Positions 1-4,375 of a DNA stretch of 5,096 nt are shown here, piece after piece. The stretch's first letter is position 1. Each line of letters begins with the position of its first letter. The DNA comes from Desulfobacula sp. (GTDB lineage: Bacteria; Desulfobacterota; Desulfobacteria; Desulfobacterales; Desulfobacteraceae). The notes under the pieces are model-generated. The model searched no databases. It was not told where the DNA came from and saw nothing but the letters and a program-made list of their open reading frames with translations. The position numbers were made by a program, and so were the translations under genes. The stretch covers positions 1 to 5,096 of the forward strand of contig JABIYQ010000275.1 in assembly GCA_018702715.1 (NCBI GenBank), in the 5' to 3' direction.

Positions 1-561
1 AAATCCTTACAGTACGCTATTTTACATGCTAAAAAAAAGGCCCCCAAATCACAGGTGGTCTTAATGACTCCCCAGGGGAACCGCTTCAGCCAGAAAAAGG
101 CATTTGAACTTGCATCTGAAAGTAAAGGGCTCATTTTTGTATGTGGAAGGTATGAAGGAATTGATGAAAGGATATACACCACGCTTGTTGATGAAGAGAT
201 CTCCATCGGGGACTATGTCATGACCGGCGGAGAGTTGGCATCCATGGTCATCATTGATTCAATAGCCCGGTTAATCCCGGGTGTATTGGGGAGTTGTGAA
301 TCTTTTCAATCAGATTCATTTACAGATGACAGACTTGAGTATGCACAATATACAAGGCCCGAAGAATTTGAAGGGCTAAAGGTTCCCGGGGTGTTATTGT
401 CAGGGGACCATGAAAAAATAAGATTATGGAGAAAGAGATCTTCTCTTCAACGGACATTTTTAAAACGACCAGACCTTTTACAAAAAGGTAAACTTACTGC
501 TGAAGAAAAAAAAATTTTAAAGCTATGGGGTCAGGAGTTGGAAAGCCTTGTTAGAGAATAA
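1..561 (+). CDS. trmD: tRNA (guanine-37-N1)-methyltransferase TrmD, 5' end outside the window
   Basis: TrmD transfers a methyl group from S-adenosylmethionine to N1 of G37, next to the anticodon of tRNAs reading CUN, CCN and CGG, and so prevents +1 frameshifting. It works as a cytoplasmic homodimer with a trefoil-knotted SPOUT fold. The frame is open from base 1 and gives 186 residues. By comparison with E. coli TrmD from memory, about 65 N-terminal residues are missing. Visible motifs are TPQG (residues 23-26), the cofactor-loop motif CGRYEGIDER, SIGDYVMTGGELA, RLIPGVLG, the DSF segment carrying the expected catalytic Asp (E. coli Asp169), and YTRP followed by VPGVLLSGDHEKIRLWR. The C-terminal tRNA-binding domain is complete. 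The GTG at 55 is an internal codon, not the start, because homology continues upstream of it. The stop overlaps the next gene by 14 bases. The usual upstream partners rpsP and rimM would lie just outside the window (inference). Identification is very secure. Confidence 0.97.
   Translation, partial: KSLQYAILHAKKKAPKSQVVLMTPQGNRFSQKKAFELASESKGLIFVCGRYEGIDERIYTTLVDEEISIGDYVMTGGELASMVIIDSIARLIPGVLGSCESFQSDSFTDDRLEYAQYTRPEEFEGLKVPGVLLSGDHEKIRLWRKRSSLQRTFLKRPDLLQKGKLTAEEKKILKLWGQELESLVRE
533..537 (+). promoter_or_regulatory. Ribosome binding site supporting a TTG start inside trmD
   Basis: AGGAG lies inside the trmD coding sequence, ten bases before the TTG at 548. It is the best Shine-Dalgarno match near the beginning of the second frame. 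It supports TTG as the start of the downstream SPOUT methyltransferase, because no ATG in that frame precedes the conserved beginning of the protein. Confidence 0.6.
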
Positions 562-1111
562 CCTTTACGTGGCATTGGTCCATTTTCCTGTAATGAACAA
601 GAAAAATCAACCCATTGGATCAGCCCTGACCACAATAGATTTGCATGATATTGCAAGGGCATCCATCACCTTTGGTGTAAAAGGATTTTATGTTATAACC
701 CCTTATGAAGACCAGGTAACACTGGCCAATCAGGTGGTTGAGCACTGGACAAAAGGAGTTGGCGGTAAGGTAAACCCATATAGGAAAAAGGCCCTGGAAC
801 TTATTCGGGTGACCCAGACAATTGAGGATGCGGTCGCCTCAATAGAAAAGGAAAGAAATGAGCCAGTGGTGACTATTGCCACTAGTGCAAAAGAGATACC
901 CGGCTCAATAACAATAGAAGCGTTACGGCAAAAGCTTGATAAGAAAGCTTCCCATGTCATTATTTTTGGAACGGCATGGGGACTGGCAGATGAACTGATT
1001 GATACCTGTGATTTTATTTTAGATCCGATTTTCGGGTACACTGATTACAATCACCTTTCTGTCAGGTCTGCTGCATCAATTTATTTAGACAGGATTATTA
1101 ATGGCAGATAA
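548..1111 (+). CDS. Tm1570-like SPOUT-family RNA methyltransferase
   Basis: This is a predicted SAM-dependent RNA methyltransferase of the SPOUT (trefoil knot) superfamily, in the family typified by Thermotoga Tm1570 (COG4752-like). It is usually encoded next to, or fused to, TrmD. The 187 residues match the usual single-domain length. Family marks are VALVHFPVMNK near the N-terminus, TTIDLHDIARA (28-38), then FGVKGFYVITP. The C-terminal knot carries FGTAWGL (140-146) and DPIFGYTDYNHLSVRSA (about 159-175), the latter resembling the cofactor-binding loop and Asn/Ser/Arg signature of 2'-O-methylating SPOUT enzymes. The start is taken as TTG at 548, with AGGAG ten bases upstream. It overlaps the end of trmD by 14 bases in another frame, so translation is probably coupled. 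rplS follows after 44 bases. The target nucleotide is not shown by the sequence; a tRNA ribose methylation is an inference from the family. The family call is secure, the exact reaction is not. Confidence 0.9.
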   Translation: MLENNLYVALVHFPVMNKKNQPIGSALTTIDLHDIARASITFGVKGFYVITPYEDQVTLANQVVEHWTKGVGGKVNPYRKKALELIRVTQTIEDAVASIEKERNEPVVTIATSAKEIPGSITIEALRQKLDKKASHVIIFGTAWGLADELIDTCDFILDPIFGYTDYNHLSVRSAASIYLDRIINGR

Positions 1112-1144
1112 GATACTTTGTGTTTGCTAAATGGGAAGGCTATT

Positions 1145-1150
1145 AGGAGG
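1145..1150 (+). promoter_or_regulatory. Strong Shine-Dalgarno sequence of rplS
   Basis: AGGAGG, a near-perfect anti-16S match, sits five bases before the ATG of rplS. It is the strongest ribosome binding site in the operon, as expected for a ribosomal protein made in larger amounts than the modifying enzymes around it. It fixes the L19 start at 1156. Confidence 0.85.
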
Positions 1151-1155
1151 AACAA

Positions 1156-1506
1156 ATGAGTAATATAATTGAGAAATTAGAAAAAGAACAATTACGTCTT
1201 GATATCCCTGCATTTGACTCAGGTGATACTGTAAAAGTGCATGTAAAAATCAAAGAGGGTGATAAAGAGCGTATCCAGCTATTCCAGGGCGTAGTGATTA
1301 AAAAAACCAAAGGATATGCCAGTGCCCGATTTACAGTAAGAAAAATTTCCGGAGGTATTGGTGTTGAAAGAATATTTCCACTTTTCTCCCCTGCCATTGA
1401 TAAAATTGAAGTGGTAACACAGGGACGGGTTAGAAGATCCAAACTCTATTATCTTAGAAATCTTCGAGGTAAGGCAGCCAGGATCAAAGAGAAACGGTTT
1501 GCTTAA
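1156..1506 (+). CDS. rplS: 50S ribosomal protein L19 (bL19)
   Basis: L19 is a structural protein of the large ribosomal subunit, located at the interface with the 30S subunit and contributing to an intersubunit bridge. The 116 residues equal the family's normal length. The signature blocks are present in order: FDSGDTVKVHVKIKEGDKERIQLFQGVVI (20-48), FTVRKISGGIGVERIFPLFSP (59-79), IEVVTQGRVRRSKLYYLR (84-101) and the basic LRGKAARIKEKR tail. The ATG is fixed by AGGAGG five bases upstream. The position after trmD is classic (rpsP-rimM-trmD-rplS), with the SPOUT gene inserted between trmD and rplS. No leader structure for autogenous control is obvious in the 44-base gap upstream. Nothing is broken or missing. 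Confidence 0.99.
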   Translation: MSNIIEKLEKEQLRLDIPAFDSGDTVKVHVKIKEGDKERIQLFQGVVIKKTKGYASARFTVRKISGGIGVERIFPLFSPAIDKIEVVTQGRVRRSKLYYLRNLRGKAARIKEKRFA

Positions 1507-1529
1507 AAACCCCTTAAAAGGTTTCGCGG

Positions 1530-2150
1530 ATGTGGCAATTTGAACACAAAGCAAAAACCCAAGGGTATAAAATAATAGCAGGTGTTGATGAGGCCGGCAG
1601 GGGACCCCTTGCTGGCCCTGTCGTGTCTGCTGCAGTTATCCTGCCGCATGATTTTGCATGTATTGGGATCAATGATTCCAAAAAACTGTCAGAAAAAAAA
1701 AGGAATGCTCTCTTTCCCATCATCAAGGAAAAAGCTATTGCTGTATCCACTGGCATTGCTTCTCACCATGAGATCGATGAAATTAATATTCTTCAGGCAT
1801 CTTTGCTTTCCATGAAAAGGGCTGTTAAGAATCTTTCAAACCCACCTGATTTTATTCTCCCGGATTTTCTTCTTATAGACGGTAAATTCCCAATCAACAT
1901 GGACATTGATCAAGCAGCTTTGATAAAAGGAGATTCCAGAAGCATTTCCATTGCTGCTGCCTCGATTATTGCAAAGGTCACAAGGGATGCCATTATGGAA
2001 TCACTTCATAAAACATACCCTCAATATAATTTTATCAGACACAAAGGTTACCCAACCAAAGCACACAAAGAAGCCATATTAAAGCATGGCCCCTGCCCAG
2101 TCCACAGGCGTACATTTAAAGGGGTAAAAGAGGTGATTTGTGCACAATGA
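1530..2150 (+). CDS. rnhB: Ribonuclease HII
   Basis: RNase HII cuts the RNA strand of RNA-DNA hybrids and, characteristically, incises 5' of single ribonucleotides in duplex DNA to start ribonucleotide excision repair. It is a metal-dependent cytoplasmic enzyme. The 206 residues are typical. The catalytic carboxylates are all visible: D20 and E21 in GVDEAGRGPLAGPVV, D117 in LLIDG, and D135 in KGDSRSISIAAASIIAKVTRD, with the D117-D135 spacing equal to that of the E. coli enzyme (D108-D126). NDSKKLS (48-54), HKGYPTKAH and the HRRTFKGV tail are also present. The ATG at 1530 follows a weak AAAAGG site at 1516-1521 and lies 23 bases after rplS. An extra five residues before the D117 motif look like a small duplication (see the repeat at 1845-1874). 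The end overlaps yraN by 11 bases. Confidence 0.98.
   Translation: MWQFEHKAKTQGYKIIAGVDEAGRGPLAGPVVSAAVILPHDFACIGINDSKKLSEKKRNALFPIIKEKAIAVSTGIASHHEIDEINILQASLLSMKRAVKNLSNPPDFILPDFLLIDGKFPINMDIDQAALIKGDSRSISIAAASIIAKVTRDAIMESLHKTYPQYNFIRHKGYPTKAHKEAILKHGPCPVHRRTFKGVKEVICAQ
1845..1874 (+). repeat. In-frame 15-base tandem duplication inside rnhB
   Basis: Two adjacent 15-base units, cctgattttattctc and ccggattttcttctt, match at 12 of 15 positions and encode PDFIL then PDFLL (residues 106-115) just before the catalytic IDG motif. E. coli RNase HII has a single equivalent, APEYVLIDG, so this looks like a five-residue duplication that has since diverged. It keeps the frame and the active-site residues. 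Confidence 0.55.
2129..2136 (+). promoter_or_regulatory. Ribosome binding site for the GTG start of yraN
   Basis: AGAGGTGA lies inside the last codons of rnhB, with its GAGG core six bases before the GTG at 2140. It extends the anti-16S match (GAGGTGA) and supports GTG as the true start, since no ATG precedes the conserved GRRGE motif in this frame. Confidence 0.7.
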
Positions 2151-2505
2151 CCGAAAAAATCTGGGACGTCGTGGTGAAACTGCAGCAACAGCCTTTGTCC
2201 AGGCCAGAGGATTTAAGATTCTTGAAACCAACTATCAAACAAAAATAGCTGAAATTGACATTATTGCAAAAGACAAGAGTTGTATTTGTTTTATTGAAGT
2301 CAAAACAAGACGCAGTCTCAAAAAAGGACTGCCAAAAGAATCGGTCACCCCTTCAAAACAAAAAAAAATTATTCAAGGAGCCCTTTTTTATCTAAAAGAA
2401 AAAAATATCATGGATTCCAGAGTCCGATTCGACGTGATTGAAGTTTTAGAAAATAAAGGCAATTTTTGCATTAATTTAATTAAAAATGCTTTCCAGGCTT
2501 ATTAA
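2140..2505 (+). CDS. yraN: UPF0102 (YraN) family nuclease-like protein
   Basis: This is a small protein of the widespread UPF0102/YraN family. It is predicted from family knowledge to have a restriction-endonuclease-like (PD-(D/E)xK) fold and, by its usual linkage to rnhB, to take part in nucleic-acid processing; no firm biochemical role is assigned. It has 121 residues, the normal size. Visible marks are LGRRGETAA (8-16), the ILETNYQTKIAEIDIIA segment with E38-I-D40, and F-I-E53-V-K55-T-R, which together give the E...D...ExK active-site pattern. VTPSKQKKIIQGALFYL and RVRFDVIEV follow. The GTG start overlaps the end of rnhB by 11 bases and has GAGGTGA upstream, so the two genes are probably translationally coupled. 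The family's usual G of GEID is A37 here, a mild deviation. The family call is secure, the function is inference. Confidence 0.94.
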   Translation: MHNDRKNLGRRGETAATAFVQARGFKILETNYQTKIAEIDIIAKDKSCICFIEVKTRRSLKKGLPKESVTPSKQKKIIQGALFYLKEKNIMDSRVRFDVIEVLENKGNFCINLIKNAFQAY

Positions 2506-2511
2506 AGGTGA
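2504..2511 (+). promoter_or_regulatory. Ribosome binding site that decides the rsmI start
   Basis: AAAGGTGA straddles the yraN stop, and its AAGG core is ten bases before the ATG at 2519. The in-frame ATG at 2486 lies inside yraN, has no comparable site upstream and would add 11 residues not expected in the family, so 2519 is the preferred start. Confidence 0.7.
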
Positions 2512-2518
2512 ACTTAAC

Positions 2519-3376
2519 ATGAACAGCGAAGATTCATTCGGAACCCTTTATATTGTTGCCACTCCCATTGGAAACCTGGAAGATATTACATTCAGGGCAG
2601 TGAAAGTTTTAAAACAAGTGGACTTGATTGCAGCAGAAGATACCCGGCATTCAAAAAAACTGCTTTCCCATTATGAAATCAAAACAAACCTTGTGTCCTG
2701 TCATGAGCACAACGAAATTAACAAAACACCTCAATTTATCACACATTTGAAGAATGGTCTTGATATTGCCCTGATCTCTGATGCCGGCACACCATCTATT
2801 TCAGACCCAGGATATAAACTTGTTGCAGCAGTTGCCAAAGAAAACCTGTCCATCATCCCCGTTCCAGGATGCAGTGCTGCCATTGCCGGATTAAGTGTGT
2901 CCGGGCTTCCAACCGATTCTTTTCTGTTCCTGGGGTTTCTGCCCAAAAAACAGCAAAAGCAACGACAAGCCCTTGAAGCCATAAAAAATCAAAAGCCTAC
3001 TCTCATTTTTTATGAATCCCCTAGACGTATTATAACCCTCATTCAGAACATGCTCAACGTATATGGGGATCGAAAGGCATGCCTTGCCAGAGAAATCACA
3101 AAACTCCACGAAGAATATCTCCGGGGGACGTTATCTGAAATTCTTAAAACCTTAGATGAAAAAAAAATTATTAAGGGTGAATGTTCCTTATTTGTCCAAG
3201 GCTGCCCCGAAGGAAAATCAATAAATCAGGAAGAACTCAAAAATATTATTCTTGAACGGCTTTCAACAACCGATTATAAAACATCAGAATTATCCAAACA
3301 AATTTCAAAAAAATTTAACATCTCAAAAAAACTGGTGTATGATTTGATTCTAAAATTGAGCCAGGGAAAAAATTAA
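2519..3376 (+). CDS. rsmI: 16S rRNA (cytidine-1402-2'-O)-methyltransferase RsmI
   Basis: RsmI uses S-adenosylmethionine to methylate the 2'-OH of C1402 in the 16S rRNA decoding centre; with RsmH it makes m4Cm1402, which tunes start-codon choice and fidelity. It belongs to the tetrapyrrole-methylase fold family (class III). From ATG 2519 it has 285 residues, close to E. coli RsmI. Motifs in order are LYIVATPIGNLEDIT (10-24), AAEDTRHSKKLL (38-49), ALISDAGTPSISDPGY (84-99), IPVPGCSAAIAGLSVSGLP (113-131), FLGFLPKK, IFYESPRRI (163-171), LAREITKLHEEYLRGTL (189-205) and KGECSLFVQG (219-228). The last 45 or so residues (KTSELSKQISKKFNISKKLVYDLILKL) form the family's small helical C-terminal domain. 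It lies 13 bases after yraN and is the last gene of the operon. No clear terminator follows. Confidence 0.98.
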   Translation: MNSEDSFGTLYIVATPIGNLEDITFRAVKVLKQVDLIAAEDTRHSKKLLSHYEIKTNLVSCHEHNEINKTPQFITHLKNGLDIALISDAGTPSISDPGYKLVAAVAKENLSIIPVPGCSAAIAGLSVSGLPTDSFLFLGFLPKKQQKQRQALEAIKNQKPTLIFYESPRRIITLIQNMLNVYGDRKACLAREITKLHEEYLRGTLSEILKTLDEKKIIKGECSLFVQGCPEGKSINQEELKNIILERLSTTDYKTSELSKQISKKFNISKKLVYDLILKLSQGKN

Positions 3377-3515
3377 ATATTGAGAAACTAAAGTCTTTGT
3401 TTTTGTGTATTTTTTTTCACAATTTTAAGGTTTAATTTCCGTATATTTCAACACCTTGTCATATATATTTTCTATCCTAATTTTAAAAATCCTTAGACCA
3501 GTAGGCCTTTCAAGC
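3377..3515. other. AT-rich intergenic stretch without a gene
   Basis: These 139 bases between rsmI and the palindrome/promoter block hold no supportable ORF. They are strongly AT-rich with a T8 run at 3410-3417 framed by TTGTG (3403-3407) and CACAA (3418-3422). A poor stem (AAAC/GTTT around 3385-3402) ahead of the T-rich stretch is too weak to call a terminator. If the sigma-54 promoter at 3539 is real, an enhancer-binding-protein site would be expected here, roughly 80-150 bases upstream of the start point. I see no convincing long dyad for it. Confidence 0.5.
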
Positions 3516-3534
3516 TTTATTTCTTTGAAATAAA
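3516..3534. repeat. Perfect 8-bp inverted repeat just upstream of the sigma-54 promoter
   Basis: TTTATTTC-TTT-GAAATAAA is a perfect 8-bp dyad with a three-base spacer, ending four bases before the -24 element. It is centred about 40 bases before the predicted transcription start. It could be an operator or simply an AT-rich chance palindrome. GAAATAAA recurs at 3575-3582 on the other side of the promoter. Confidence 0.5.
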
Positions 3535-3538
3535 ACAG

Positions 3539-3554
3539 TGGCACTGCTTTTGCA
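3539..3554 (+). promoter_or_regulatory. Sigma-54 (RpoN) -24/-12 promoter of the PEP-CTERM gene
   Basis: TGGCAC-TGCTT-TTGCA matches the sigma-54 consensus TGGCAC-N5-TTGC(A/T) at every defined position, with the invariant GG (3540-3541) and GC (3552-3553) exactly 12 bases apart. Taking the C at 3553 as -12 puts transcription start near 3565, giving an untranslated leader of about 49 bases before the ATG at 3614. Sigma-54 promoters need an enhancer-binding activator. In PEP-CTERM bacteria the sigma-54-type response regulator PrsR, paired with the kinase PrsK, is the known candidate family. Its presence in this genome is inference. Confidence 0.85.
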
Positions 3555-3567
3555 TTCTCCATTACCA

Positions 3568-3581
3568 TTATTTAGAAATAA
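3568..3581. repeat. Short AT palindrome at the predicted transcript start
   Basis: TTATTT-AG-AAATAA is a 6-bp dyad with a two-base spacer. Its right half is part of GAAATAAA (3575-3582), which repeats the right arm of the dyad at 3516-3534. It lies at about +4 to +17 of the predicted mRNA, centre to centre about 50 bases from the first dyad. It may be a second operator half or chance in AT-rich DNA. Confidence 0.3.
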
Positions 3582-3613
3582 AGTTCCAAATATACTATTT
3601 AAGGGATATAAAA

Positions 3614-4186
3614 ATGAAAAAATTATTATTACTCAACATCACATTATTGGCTTTAACAACATTATTCACCCAAGCTTACGCATTGACAATCACACCAGGC
3701 GCCACTGCAGGGGCAGGCGATGAAATCCTATGGGGGAACGATACCTCACAATCTAAGATTGACGCCGTCCTTGCCGATTATGACAGCGGTGCCGGCGTTG
3801 GATCTGAACTTTACAAGAGTGAGGTAGGTGGTGGAGAATTTGGTCCTTTTGCCGGTAGTTATGACACCCTCTTCTTCAACACAATCTCTGACCCAAAAGA
3901 TGCATTCATCACATACACAGGTGGGAGCTTTATCAGCGACAATCCATTTCTGCTTGTAAAAGATGGAAATCATGAGCCGGCTTGGTACTTGTTCGATCTG
4001 GGTGATTTAGGCTGGGACGGCATGGATACGCTTGAGTTGGAAGACTTCTGGCCTGGCAATGGGGCTATTTCACACGTAACTCTTTATGGAGGCTCAAACC
4101 CTGTTCCCGAACCCGCCACAATGCTCCTTTTTGGAATCGGCTTAATTGGACTCGCAGGAATGAGTAGAAAAACCAGAAAAAAATAA
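3614..4186 (+). CDS. Secreted PEP-CTERM sorting-domain protein of unknown function
   Basis: This is an exported protein carrying the exosortase recognition tag. The 190 residues begin with a signal peptide (KK, then a hydrophobic core from L4 to about F18, and AYA, with cleavage expected after A23). The mature part has no cysteine and is acidic and rich in Gly, Asp and aromatics. The C-terminus is a textbook PEP-CTERM: VPEPATMLL at 164-172, a hydrophobic segment to about 183, and the basic tail SRKTRKK. Exosortase is expected to cleave near PEP and release or anchor the protein at the cell surface or matrix. The central region (ELYKSEVGGGEFGPFAGSYDTLFF, then ILVKDGNHEPAWYLFDL-like and FWPGNGAISHVTLYGG-like blocks) resembles what I recall of a recurring PEP-CTERM protein subfamily, with no known activity. 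AAGGGA (3601-3606) lies seven bases before the ATG. It is a single-gene unit with its own sigma-54 promoter and terminator. No exosortase is nearby. Confidence 0.93.
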   Translation: MKKLLLLNITLLALTTLFTQAYALTITPGATAGAGDEILWGNDTSQSKIDAVLADYDSGAGVGSELYKSEVGGGEFGPFAGSYDTLFFNTISDPKDAFITYTGGSFISDNPFLLVKDGNHEPAWYLFDLGDLGWDGMDTLELEDFWPGNGAISHVTLYGGSNPVPEPATMLLFGIGLIGLAGMSRKTRKK

Positions 4187-4206
4187 ATTAAAATCAATAT
4201 AATTTT

Positions 4207-4241
4207 AAAAGGCAGGATGATATTTAGTCCTGCCTTTTTTT
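4207..4241 (+). terminator. Rho-independent terminator of the PEP-CTERM gene
   Basis: An 11-bp perfect stem (AAAAGGCAGGA at 4207-4217 with TCCTGCCTTTT at 4228-4238), a ten-base loop and a T7 run at 4235-4241 begin 20 bases after the stop codon. The GC-rich GGCAGGA core makes this strong on the + strand. The A-run on the left arm could give weaker activity on the minus strand. Confidence 0.93.
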
Positions 4242-4252
4242 ATTGCAAGCCA

Positions 4253-4292
4253 AGCTGGTCCTTCAACATAAGAGGCTCTTGGATGTCCAGCT
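4253..4292. repeat. Imperfect inverted repeat between the two terminators
   Basis: AGCTGG (4253-4258) pairs with CCAGCT (4287-4292), extended by TCC/GGA with a three-base bulge. The loop itself contains the odd palindrome AAGAG-G-CTCTT (4270-4280). There is no T-run next to it, so it is not a standard terminator. Its GGCTCTT (4274-4280 region) is also complementary to AAGAGCC (4326-4332) of the following terminator, so alternative pairing is possible. Function unknown. Confidence 0.35.
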
Positions 4293-4301
4293 AAGAAAAT
4301 T

Positions 4302-4344
4302 AAAAAAAAGGTTGTCTCTTGATAGAAGAGCCAACCCTTTTTTT
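4302..4344 (-). terminator. Terminator of sat, structurally symmetric
   Basis: GGTTG-T-CTCTT (4310-4320) pairs with AAGAG-C-CAACC (4326-4336) around a five-base loop, flanked by A8 on the left (4302-4309) and T7 on the right (4338-4344). Read on the minus strand it follows the sat stop codon by about 30 bases and ends in T8, as a Rho-independent terminator should. The T7 on the + strand means it can also stop + strand readthrough from the PEP-CTERM unit. The stem has one mismatch and one bulge. Confidence 0.85.
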
Positions 4345-4375
4345 ATCTACTTAAAATATAATTTAACAATATCAA

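Noticed and set aside
506..560. Programmed frameshift at the A9 tract of trmD producing a TrmD-SPOUT fusion protein
   Set aside because: The required shift enters the frame of the downstream gene, but that frame has a TAA at 518-520 directly after the A tract, so slippage there would truncate rather than fuse.
55..561. A 168-residue protein starting on GTG at 55
   Set aside because: The TrmD homology runs through from base 1 in the same frame, so this is only an internal part of a gene cut by the window edge.
730..1041. Minus-strand ORFs opposite the SPOUT, rplS, rnhB and rsmI genes, and plus-strand ORFs opposite sat
   Set aside because: They are antisense or alternate-frame shadows of well-identified conserved genes, without start signals or family features.
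1112..1155. L19 autoregulatory leader RNA
   Set aside because: The gap before rplS is only 44 bases and shows no clear stem-loop of the known L19 leader type.
2486..2518. Upstream ATG start for rsmI
   Set aside because: It lies inside yraN without a good ribosome binding site and adds 11 residues before the family's normal start; ATG 2519 has AAAGGTGA upstream.
3385..3417. Rho-independent terminator after rsmI
   Set aside because: The only stem is a few A-T pairs with a single G-C and an almost absent loop ahead of a T-rich run; this is too weak to call.
3452..3485. Sigma-70 promoter (TTGTCA with a TAATTT-like -10)
   Set aside because: The -10 match is poor in a very AT-rich region, while a full-consensus sigma-54 element sits closer to the gene.
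3538..3723. A 61-residue ORF overlapping the start of the PEP-CTERM gene
   Set aside because: It begins on the sigma-54 promoter itself, has no ribosome binding site or recognisable features, and is in another frame of a clear signal-peptide gene.
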